Source: G963667975 sp963677395 (lineage in GTDB: Bacteria > Bacteroidota > Bacteroidia > Bacteroidales > G963667975). From it: 64,000 nt of DNA. The first letter of the stretch is position 1. Every line of letters starts with the position of its first letter. Shown here piece after piece: positions 16,758 through 23,224 of this stretch. The notes below the pieces were generated by a model. The model made no database searches. It worked only from the letters and a program-made list of their open reading frames with translations, and had not been told where the DNA came from. A program made the translations under genes and the position numbers. The DNA lies in assembly GCA_963677395.2 (NCBI GenBank), contig OY781965.2, positions 3,224,001 to 3,288,000 on the forward strand. The letters are read 5' to 3'.

Positions 16758-18548
16758 ATGAGCGAATACATAGTAAACCTCAAGATAAATAATATATCGG
16801 TTTCTGTAAAAGAAGGAACCACGATTTTAGAAGCTGCGCAACAATTAAATTTCAATATCCCAACACTTTGTAATCACCCCGATTTAAGTGTTGCCGGAAA
16901 TTGCCGCGTTTGCGTAGTTGAAGTTAAAGGTGCACGCTTACTTGCTGCATCTTGTGCAACTCCCGTATCAGAAGGGATGGAAGTATTTACAAACAGTGAA
17001 AAAGTACGCACAGCTCGTAAGCACGTTATCGAATTACTTCTCTCCGAACACAATGCTGATTGTACCAAGTGCTTCAAAAATGGCAACTGCGAGCTTCAGG
17101 AAATGGCTTCGGAATACCGTGTTGGGGATCATGTTTTTATTGATCTCGTAAAACAAAAAAAGAACAAAATAGATATTTCATCTCCATCAATAGCCAAGGA
17201 CGACAGTAAATGTATCCGTTGCCAGCGTTGCGTAAGAACTTGTACTGAATTACAAGCTGTTAGTGCACTTGCAGTCGTAAACAAAGGAGATCATCAGTAT
17301 ATTTCAACCTTCATGAATAAGCCAATGCATGAAGTGGTTTGTACCAATTGCGGCCAGTGTATTAATCGCTGCCCGACTGGTGCTTTAACTGAAAGAACTT
17401 ATACAGAAGAAGTTTGGAATGCAATTAATGATCCGAATAAACATGTTGTAGTTCAAACTGCTCCAGCCGTACGTGTAGCACTGGGTGAAGATCTTGGTTT
17501 TGAAGTAGGTCACCGCGTTACCGGAAAACTGGTTTCTGCATTAAAACACATTGGTTTTGATTCAGTTCTGGATACAGACTTCACTGCTGACTTAACCATT
17601 ATGGAAGAAGGCACGGAGCTGTTAACCCGTTTGAAAAGAGCATTGGTTGATGGTGAAGATGTTGCATTGCCGATGATGACTTCATGTTCACCAGGTTGGA
17701 TTAAATTTCAGGAACACATGTTCCCAAATTTGTTAAACAATCTATCCACCTGTAAATCACCACAGCAGATGTTTGGAGCCTTGGCAAAAACATACTATGC
17801 CAAAAAGAAAGGAATTGATCCAAAAAATATGGTATCCGTATCCATTATGCCATGTGTTGCTAAGAAATTTGAAGCCAACCGTCCCGAAATGCGCGACAGT
17901 GGATATCAGGATGTTGACTATGTACTCACAACTCGTGAATTAGCCATGATGGTTAAACAAGCTGGTATTAATTTCATAAAACTACCAGATGAAAACTATG
18001 ACAGTATTATGGGCGATTCTACCGGTGCTGCAGTAATTTTTGGTGCTACAGGTGGTGTTATGGAAGCTGCTTTGCGTACAGCATACGAAATTGTAACTGG
18101 TCGCGAGGTTCCATTTACGAATCTGAATATTACTCCGGTTCGTGGTATGGATGGTGTAAAATCTGCTTCAGTACTCATTACGGATGTAAAACCAGAATGG
18201 AGTTTCCTTGAAGGAGTAGAACTGCGTGTTGCAATTGCACATGGTTTGGCTAACGCAAAAAAACTAATGGAAGCAATTGAACGAAAAGAAGTTAATTATC
18301 ACTTTATTGAAATCATGGGTTGCCCGGGTGGATGTATTGGTGGTGGTGGTCAGCCAATACCAACCAGTATGGATATCCGTAAAAAACGTACGGAAGCAAT
18401 TTATGCAGAAGATGAAGGATTACCATTGCGTAAATCACATGAAAATCCGGAAGTTGCTCTCATCTACAAAGATTTTCTGAGCGAACCTCTTGGACACAAA
18501 TCGCACGATTTATTACATACACATTACAAATCCAGAAACAGATACTAA
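16758..18548 (+). CDS. hydA: [FeFe]-hydrogenase catalytic subunit HydA of hydrogenase 1
   Basis: 596 aa. Makes or oxidises H2 in the cytosol. Domains: N-terminal plant-type [2Fe-2S] (C38 and on, GNCRVCVVEV), His-ligated [4Fe-4S] (H98 to C111), two [4Fe-4S] clusters (CIRCQRCVRTC, CTNCGQCINRCP), H-cluster domain and C-terminal small-subunit tail (PLRKSHENP...LLHTHY). H-cluster motifs: L1 TSCSPGW (C310, S311), L2 MPCVAKK (C366), L3 MGCPGGCIGGGG (C522, C526). The second L1 residue, normally Cys and a ligand of the [4Fe-4S] part of the H-cluster, is Ser311; the operon 2 enzyme has Cys there. Cys332 in STCKSPQQM is an extra cysteine nearby. I cannot tell how common this variant is. Confidence 0.94.
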   Translation: MSEYIVNLKINNISVSVKEGTTILEAAQQLNFNIPTLCNHPDLSVAGNCRVCVVEVKGARLLAASCATPVSEGMEVFTNSEKVRTARKHVIELLLSEHNADCTKCFKNGNCELQEMASEYRVGDHVFIDLVKQKKNKIDISSPSIAKDDSKCIRCQRCVRTCTELQAVSALAVVNKGDHQYISTFMNKPMHEVVCTNCGQCINRCPTGALTERTYTEEVWNAINDPNKHVVVQTAPAVRVALGEDLGFEVGHRVTGKLVSALKHIGFDSVLDTDFTADLTIMEEGTELLTRLKRALVDGEDVALPMMTSCSPGWIKFQEHMFPNLLNNLSTCKSPQQMFGALAKTYYAKKKGIDPKNMVSVSIMPCVAKKFEANRPEMRDSGYQDVDYVLTTRELAMMVKQAGINFIKLPDENYDSIMGDSTGAAVIFGATGGVMEAALRTAYEIVTGREVPFTNLNITPVRGMDGVKSASVLITDVKPEWSFLEGVELRVAIAHGLANAKKLMEAIERKEVNYHFIEIMGCPGGCIGGGGQPIPTSMDIRKKRTEAIYAEDEGLPLRKSHENPEVALIYKDFLSEPLGHKSHDLLHTHYKSRNRY

Positions 18549-18570
18549 TTATTCTGTGCTTATTACTCCC

Positions 18571-18606
18571 AGGAGCCTGCCCCAAAAGCAGGCTCCTCTC
18601 TTTTTA
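18571..18606 (+). terminator. Rho-independent terminator of hydrogenase operon 1
   Basis: AGGAGCCTGC at 18571-18580 pairs perfectly with GCAGGCTCCT at 18588-18597 around a seven-base loop, followed by CTCTTTTT. It separates the two hydrogenase operons. Confidence 0.9.
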
Positions 18607-18762
18607 TAGACACAAGTTAAATAGCAAAAAGATGTAGCATCAAAGTGGATTCAAAATTAAACAGAGATCATTCTGGCATAATGGCAACAGACATAAACAC
18701 ATATATATCTGCACAATACAAACCAATTCCGCACCTCTCTTCTTTAGACTGAGTATAAATTA

Positions 18763-18797
18763 CTGTTATTTTTTTCACATTGTTATTTTTTTCACAA
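18763..18797. promoter_or_regulatory. Tandem Rex-like operators of hydrogenase operon 2
   Basis: The 16-mer TGTTATTTTTTTCACA occurs twice with a 17-base period (18764-18779 and 18781-18796). The second copy extended, 18780-18797, reads TTGTTATTTTTTTCACAA, an 18-bp site matching the Rex consensus TTGTGAAnnnnTTCACAA at all but two defined positions. The left half TTGTTATTTT is the same as in the operator of operon 1. Both copies lie just upstream of the -33 element. Confidence 0.6.
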
Positions 18798-18802
18798 CTA
18801 GA

Positions 18803-18834
18803 TTTGTTTGTCATGAAAAAAGGTATTACTTTTG
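18803..18834 (+). promoter_or_regulatory. Promoter of hydrogenase operon 2
   Basis: TTTG at 18803-18806, 20 bases, then TACTTTTG at 18827-18834: a complete Bacteroidota -33/-7 promoter. The first gene starts ~77 bases downstream of the likely transcription start. Confidence 0.72.
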
Positions 18835-18917
18835 CTCGCTAATAAATTGATTGGTTTGTAGTTAGTTAGATTCTTATCTCCTAATTTTCAGACTGCTTTA
18901 AAAAGAATTGCATATTT

Positions 18918-19298
18918 ATGAACGTAAATCAGGGATTAAAAGAGGTAAAGTATTTGAAAATGAGAGATATAATTTCTCTACTGAATGCAACTGTCATTTG
19001 TGGAGAAGCTATGTTGGACGATGAAGTGGAGTATGCTTTTGCCTCCGATTTAATGAGTGATGTTTTAACGCTGAAAACCGAAAATATGCTGTTAGTTACC
19101 GGGTTAGGAAATATTCAAACTATCCGTACCGCCGAAATGTCTGATATAAACAAAATTCTATTTGTTCGACGTAAAAAAGTTACGGAAGAGATGAAAGAGT
19201 TGGCTGAAGATAACGATATGTTATTGATTGAGTGCGACTACTCTATGTTCAGAGCGGTTGGAATTTTATATCAGGCTGGTTTAAACCCAATTTACTAA
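18918..19298 (+). CDS. DRTGG-domain protein, first copy
   Basis: 126 aa (or 112 if the ATG at 18960, MRDIISLLNA, is used). The fold is the DRTGG domain, a small alpha/beta module otherwise found next to CBS or phosphotransacetylase domains, whose ligand is not firmly known. Visible features are VEYAFASDLMSDVLTL near residue 40, LLVTGLGNIQTIRTAEMSDI, and LLIECDYSMFRAVGILYQAGL at the end. It is the first gene of an eleven-gene run to 27315 with gaps mostly under 65 bases. A second, shorter DRTGG gene lies at 21105. A role in sensing a small metabolite for control of the hydrogenase is inference from gene order. Confidence 0.75.
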   Translation: MNVNQGLKEVKYLKMRDIISLLNATVICGEAMLDDEVEYAFASDLMSDVLTLKTENMLLVTGLGNIQTIRTAEMSDINKILFVRRKKVTEEMKELAEDNDMLLIECDYSMFRAVGILYQAGLNPIY

Positions 19299-19302
19299 AA
19301 CA

Positions 19303-19719
19303 ATGCACTTCGAATATACAGTTCAGGCCGGTGATTTTTCAAATGCAGGATTTGCTTCAAGTCAGATTAAAAAAGTATTAAAGCAACTCAACGTGGATAC
19401 ATCTGTTATCAAACGAGTTGTAGTTGCTTTGTATGAGGCCGAAGTAAATATTGTTGCTCATGCTTATGAAGGCGTAATTTATGCCGACATTGATGATCAA
19501 AAAATTGTAACCCGACTCATTGATAAAGGTCCAGGAATTCCGGATATTGATCGGGCAATGCAGGAAGGATTCTCTACAGCATCACCACAGGTTCGTGAAA
19601 TGGGCTTTGGTGCAGGTATGGGACTGCCAAATATTAAAAAAAACGCCGATAACTTACAGGTTAACAGTAAGGTTGGCGTTGGAACGGAGGTTGAAATAAC
19701 AGTATTCTTTGCTGCATAA
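19303..19719 (+). CDS. RsbW-like ATP-binding protein (anti-sigma/serine kinase fold)
   Basis: 138 aa. Single HATPase_c domain of the RsbW/SpoIIAB type: N-box VVVALYEAEVNIVAHAYEG, G1 box IDKGPGIPDIDRAM and G2 box GFGAGMGLPNIKKNAD. It lacks a dimerisation/phospho-acceptor domain, so if a kinase it acts in trans on Ser/Thr of a partner. It sits 4 bases after the DRTGG gene and 2 bases before the HydS-like gene, indicating tight co-expression. No STAS-domain antagonist or sigma factor is in the window, so the classical partner-switching circuit is not complete here. Confidence 0.82.
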   Translation: MHFEYTVQAGDFSNAGFASSQIKKVLKQLNVDTSVIKRVVVALYEAEVNIVAHAYEGVIYADIDDQKIVTRLIDKGPGIPDIDRAMQEGFSTASPQVREMGFGAGMGLPNIKKNADNLQVNSKVGVGTEVEITVFFAA

Positions 19720-19721
19720 TC

Positions 19722-21092
19722 ATGGAAAAAGAGTTTTTTCATCACGCTTTAAAAATTAACGAAGCTCAGTGCATCGGGTGTACACACTGTATGAAAACCT
19801 GCCCCACTGAAGCTATCAGAGTGAAGAATGGAAAAGCTTTTTTGCATGAAAACCGTTGTGTTGATTGTGGTGAGTGTTTCAGAGCATGTCCTGTAAATGC
19901 GATCTATATCGATCATGACGATTTCAATCAAATCTATAACTACAAATATCGTATTGCACTTGTTCCGGCTGTTTTGATCGGACAGTTTCCCGAAGAGGTA
20001 AAAACCTCCGAAATCTATAATGTTATGCTGGAAATGGGATTCACACACGTGTATGAAATTGAACACGCTGTAGATTTGCTCATTGAAGCTCAAAAAGCAT
20101 TTGCATTGCAAAATGAAGATGTAAAACCATTAATATCAACTTTTTGTCCAGCAATTGTCCGCCTGATTCAGGTAAAATTTCCTTCACTTGTCGAAAACCT
20201 GATTCTACTAAAATCCCCACTGGATATTGCCGCAATGTATTACAAGAAAAAACTTACCGACCAGGGAGTTGACGAAAACGAAATCGGTTTGTTCTATATT
20301 ACTCCTTGTGCAGCAAAAATTGCGGCCGTAAAAAGCCCTGTAGGTGAAGATGTTTCCATTATCAACGGAGTTATCAACCTCGACTTAATTTATAACCGTG
20401 TTTACCGTGCATGGAAGCAAAACAAGAAAAACAGTTGTGCATTACCAGAACAAACTCAACTAAGTTCAAAAGGAATCATCTGGAGTTTAACCGATGGAGA
20501 AAAAAACAATGCAAAAGGTCGTGCATTATCCATTGATGAAATTCACAATGTAATGGAATTTCTTGAAAAAGTTGAAAATGAAGAAATTACAGATATCGAC
20601 TTTTTAGAACTCCGTGCCTGTGACGAAAGCTGTGCTGGAGGTGTTTTAACCTGCGGAAACCGTTTTCTGACTGTTGAACGCCTGAAAAAGCGTGCTGCTG
20701 AAATTCAGCAATATGAAAATTTATCAGCAGATACTGAACAAAAAGAGATTGATCCCTACAAAGAATATTTACTGGAAGGAATGAAAGTTCAGAAAATTCG
20801 TCCCCGTTCCATGCTTAAACTCGATGAAGATATTTCAGTTGCGATCAAGAAAATGGGGAAAATTCGTGAAATCATAGAATACCTTCCTAAAGTTGATTGC
20901 GGTATTTGTGGCTCACCATCCTGTCAGGCTCTGGCTGAAGATATTGCACACGACAGAGCTCAATTAACCGATTGCGTTTTCATTCAAAGAGCATTGGAAT
21001 CAAGAGGAGGAATGCCTTTGGAAGAAGCCATGAAACTGATTCAGGCAGTGTGGGGAGACAGTAAATTTCAGGAACATTACAAGAAATTATAA
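19722..21092 (+). CDS. HydS-like divergent [FeFe]-hydrogenase (putative sensory)
   Basis: 456 aa. Order: two [4Fe-4S] motifs (C17/20/23/27 and C46/49/52/56), an H-cluster-type domain (~75-320), and a C-terminal four-Cys Fe-S domain (C393, C396, C401, C418). The H-cluster ligand cysteines correspond to C142 (L1, TFCPAI), C196 (L2, TPCAAK) and C300/C304 (L3, ACDESC), so a [4Fe-4S]H site is possible. The proton-relay Cys of L1 is Phe141, the L3 glycine block is altered, and there is no N-terminal [2Fe-2S]. This pattern is that of sensory or HydS-type proteins rather than productive hydrogenases. Co-transcription with ATPase, PHP and DRTGG genes supports a signalling role; no biochemical evidence can be read from sequence. 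Confidence 0.85.
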   Translation: MEKEFFHHALKINEAQCIGCTHCMKTCPTEAIRVKNGKAFLHENRCVDCGECFRACPVNAIYIDHDDFNQIYNYKYRIALVPAVLIGQFPEEVKTSEIYNVMLEMGFTHVYEIEHAVDLLIEAQKAFALQNEDVKPLISTFCPAIVRLIQVKFPSLVENLILLKSPLDIAAMYYKKKLTDQGVDENEIGLFYITPCAAKIAAVKSPVGEDVSIINGVINLDLIYNRVYRAWKQNKKNSCALPEQTQLSSKGIIWSLTDGEKNNAKGRALSIDEIHNVMEFLEKVENEEITDIDFLELRACDESCAGGVLTCGNRFLTVERLKKRAAEIQQYENLSADTEQKEIDPYKEYLLEGMKVQKIRPRSMLKLDEDISVAIKKMGKIREIIEYLPKVDCGICGSPSCQALAEDIAHDRAQLTDCVFIQRALESRGGMPLEEAMKLIQAVWGDSKFQEHYKKL

Positions 21093-21104
21093 ACTGATAA
21101 GGAT

Positions 21105-21437
21105 ATGAAAGTAAGTGAATTAGTAGAAAGACTAAACCTTGAGGTTTACTCAGGCAGCGAAGGCCTTGATCGCGAGATTGAAGGCGGATATGTTTCTGAT
21201 TTACTGAGTGATGTAATGGGTAATGCCGAAGCAGGAAACGTTTGGGTTACTTTGCAAACTCACAAAAACATCATGGCAATTGCTTCTTTGAAAGAACTTG
21301 CTGCCATTATTTTGGTAAAAGGCTTTAAGCCTGAAGCAGACACTGCTGTACAAAGTAATGCAGAAGGTATTCCTGTTTTAGGAACAACGGCTCAAGCTTT
21401 TGAAATTACCGGAGAGCTATATAATCTGATAAAATAA
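21105..21437 (+). CDS. DRTGG-domain protein, second copy
   Basis: 110 aa consisting of one DRTGG domain: LVERLNLEVYSGSEGLDREI, the diagnostic GGYVSDLLSDVM stretch, then LAAIILVKGFKPEADT and GIPVLGTTAQAFEITG. It resembles the N-terminal regulatory module found in some pyrophosphatases and phosphotransacetylases. It lies 12 bases after the HydS-like gene and 4 bases before the PHP gene. It is more canonical than the first DRTGG gene of the operon; the pair may form a heteromer. Confidence 0.8.
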   Translation: MKVSELVERLNLEVYSGSEGLDREIEGGYVSDLLSDVMGNAEAGNVWVTLQTHKNIMAIASLKELAAIILVKGFKPEADTAVQSNAEGIPVLGTTAQAFEITGELYNLIK

Positions 21438-21441
21438 ACGA

Positions 21442-22200
21442 ATGAAGACATTTCGCGCTGATTTACATATACATACTGTTTTATCTCCTTGTGGCGACCT
21501 GGAGATGAGTCCTGTGAATATTGTAGATCGTGCAGCGGAACTCGGACTGGACATTATCGGAATTACAGATCATAATTCAACCCGTCAGTGTGAGGTTACA
21601 AAACGTCTTGCTTCACGAAAAGGAATCAAGGTTTTGTGTGGTGCAGAAGTTACAACCCGTGAAGAAGCCCATTGCCTGGCTTTTTTCGAAACGTCAGAAA
21701 CATTGAATGACTTTCAACAGTTTCTGGATGAGCACCTGCCCAAAATCTTGAATGATGTAGATAAATTCGGATATCAACTCGCTGTTGATGAAGAAGATAA
21801 CATTATGTACGAAGAGGAATATCTGCTCATTTCTGCACTTGACGTAAGCTTGAATGATCTGGAACAAAAAATTCACTCTCTGAATGGCATCTTTATTCCG
21901 GCACATGTTGATAAATCCAAGTTTTCATTAACCAGTCAATTAGGCTTTATTCCTCCTGATCTTAATGCTGATGCACTGGAACTTTCTAAGTTTTCGACAC
22001 CGGAAACTTTCAAAAAGAATAATCCGTTTGCTCAAAGCTTTAGTTATATCCAAAGTTCTGATGCACACTATATTGAACATATCGGAAATGTATATACCTG
22101 TTTTGAAATGGAGTCTCGCTCCTTTGAAGAGATCAAGATGGCATTAAAAGGATTAGAAGGCCGTAAAGTATTTACTTCTGTAAAAACTGAGGAACACTAG
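21442..22200 (+). CDS. PHP-domain phosphoesterase
   Basis: 252 aa. PHP fold metal-dependent phosphoesterase: first metal motif ADLHIHTVLSPCGD at residues 6-19, second ITDHNS near residue 41, Glu in LCGAEVTT near 68, HVD near 154 and a C-terminal SSDAHY. All the usual metal-binding His/Asp/Glu appear present, so an active trinuclear phosphoesterase is likely. The same family includes histidinol phosphatases, polymerase proofreaders and nucleotide (pAp/cyclic) phosphatases; the substrate here is unknown. In this operon it might remove a phosphate placed by one of the HATPase proteins or degrade a signalling nucleotide. Confidence 0.82.
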   Translation: MKTFRADLHIHTVLSPCGDLEMSPVNIVDRAAELGLDIIGITDHNSTRQCEVTKRLASRKGIKVLCGAEVTTREEAHCLAFFETSETLNDFQQFLDEHLPKILNDVDKFGYQLAVDEEDNIMYEEEYLLISALDVSLNDLEQKIHSLNGIFIPAHVDKSKFSLTSQLGFIPPDLNADALELSKFSTPETFKKNNPFAQSFSYIQSSDAHYIEHIGNVYTCFEMESRSFEEIKMALKGLEGRKVFTSVKTEEH

Positions 22201-22201
22201 G

Positions 22202-22750
22202 ATGAAAGATTTGTCGATGCATATTATGGATATCATGCAAAACTCTGTAATAGCAGGTGCAAGCCTGATTACAATGGAGATAGCCGAAAGTCAGAAAGAA
22301 AATTTCTGGCAATTCTGCATTTCCGATGATGGTTGTGGCATGGACGCAGAAACGCTGGCAAAAGTAACCGATCCTTATTACACATCCCGTACTACCCGTA
22401 AGGTAGGTTTGGGAATTCCATTGCTGAAACAAAATGCCGAACGCTGTGGAGGATTTCTGAATATGAAATCAGAACCAGGAAAGGGAACAACACTTGTTTC
22501 GCGTTTTGAACTCACCCACCTTGACCGTCCTGTTTTGGGGGATGTTCCCGGAGTGATTGTTCTCACGGTGTCAGCGCATCCTGAAATCGAGTTTGTATAT
22601 ACCCACAAAACCGATAATGGTGAGTTTGTTTTTGACACCCGTGAAGTAAAAGAAGTACTGGAAGGAATGCCTCTGTCTGATCCGAAAATCATCCGGTATT
22701 TACGGGAAATGATTGAGGAAAACTTACTCGAAATCAATTATTCTAAATAA
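22202..22750 (+). CDS. Histidine-kinase-like ATPase (HATPase_c) protein
   Basis: 182 aa. N-box HIMDIMQNSVIAGA near the start, G1 box ISDDGCGMDAE, F-box DPYYTSRTTRKVGLG and G2 box GLGIPLLKQNAE: a full sensor-kinase ATPase domain of ~120 residues. There is no DHp domain or membrane segment. The C-terminal ~60 residues (VIVLTVSAHPEIEFVYTHKT) are an additional domain I do not recognise. It begins 1 base after the PHP stop. With the RsbW-like gene it makes two separate ATPase proteins in one hydrogenase operon. Confidence 0.85.
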   Translation: MKDLSMHIMDIMQNSVIAGASLITMEIAESQKENFWQFCISDDGCGMDAETLAKVTDPYYTSRTTRKVGLGIPLLKQNAERCGGFLNMKSEPGKGTTLVSRFELTHLDRPVLGDVPGVIVLTVSAHPEIEFVYTHKTDNGEFVFDTREVKEVLEGMPLSDPKIIRYLREMIEENLLEINYSK

Positions 22751-22810
22751 CTTTGCTCACGCAAAGAGAAAGAAATAAATCAATTTTAGAAACCATAAAT
22801 TGAAGTTAAC

Positions 22811-23209
22811 ATGACAAAGATTAAATCGTTGGCTGACCTCAAGAAGATGAAAGAGGATATGCAGTCGAAAGTTAATCTCAGGGAAAAAGCAAACAACCCT
22901 GACAATCTGATCCAGATTAAAGTTGCAATGGCAACTTGCGGAATCGCTTCAGGAGCAAAAGAAGTGATGGACTTTCTGATTGAAGAGTTAGAAAAGCGCA
23001 ACCTTGACGCTGTTGTTACACAAACAGGTTGTATGGGCTATTGCTACGCTGAGCCTACTATCGAAGTTCGTATGCCAGGTCAGGATCCGGTAGTTTTTGG
23101 TTACGTAAATACCAAGAAAGCTGATGAAATCATCGAAAAGTACATTAAAAACAATGAACTGGTTGATGGAGTTATCCCGGTAAACTATCAATCCATTGAC
23201 AAACAATAA
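22811..23209 (+). CDS. HndB-like thioredoxin-fold subunit of hydrogenase 2
   Basis: 132 aa. Member of the thioredoxin-like ferredoxin family found as HndB in NAD(P)-linked hydrogenases. Only three of the four cluster cysteines of the fold are present: C43 (MATCGIASGA) and C74, C78 (TQTGCMGYCYAEP); the partner five residues after C43 is Gly. This loss is, as far as I recall, usual for HndB, and cluster binding is uncertain. A long basic N-terminal helix precedes the fold. The gene is separated from the regulatory genes by 60 bases and from hydB by 15 bases with AGGAGG in between. Confidence 0.85.
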   Translation: MTKIKSLADLKKMKEDMQSKVNLREKANNPDNLIQIKVAMATCGIASGAKEVMDFLIEELEKRNLDAVVTQTGCMGYCYAEPTIEVRMPGQDPVVFGYVNTKKADEIIEKYIKNNELVDGVIPVNYQSIDKQ

Positions 23210-23224
23210 TTAGGAGGAGATAAA

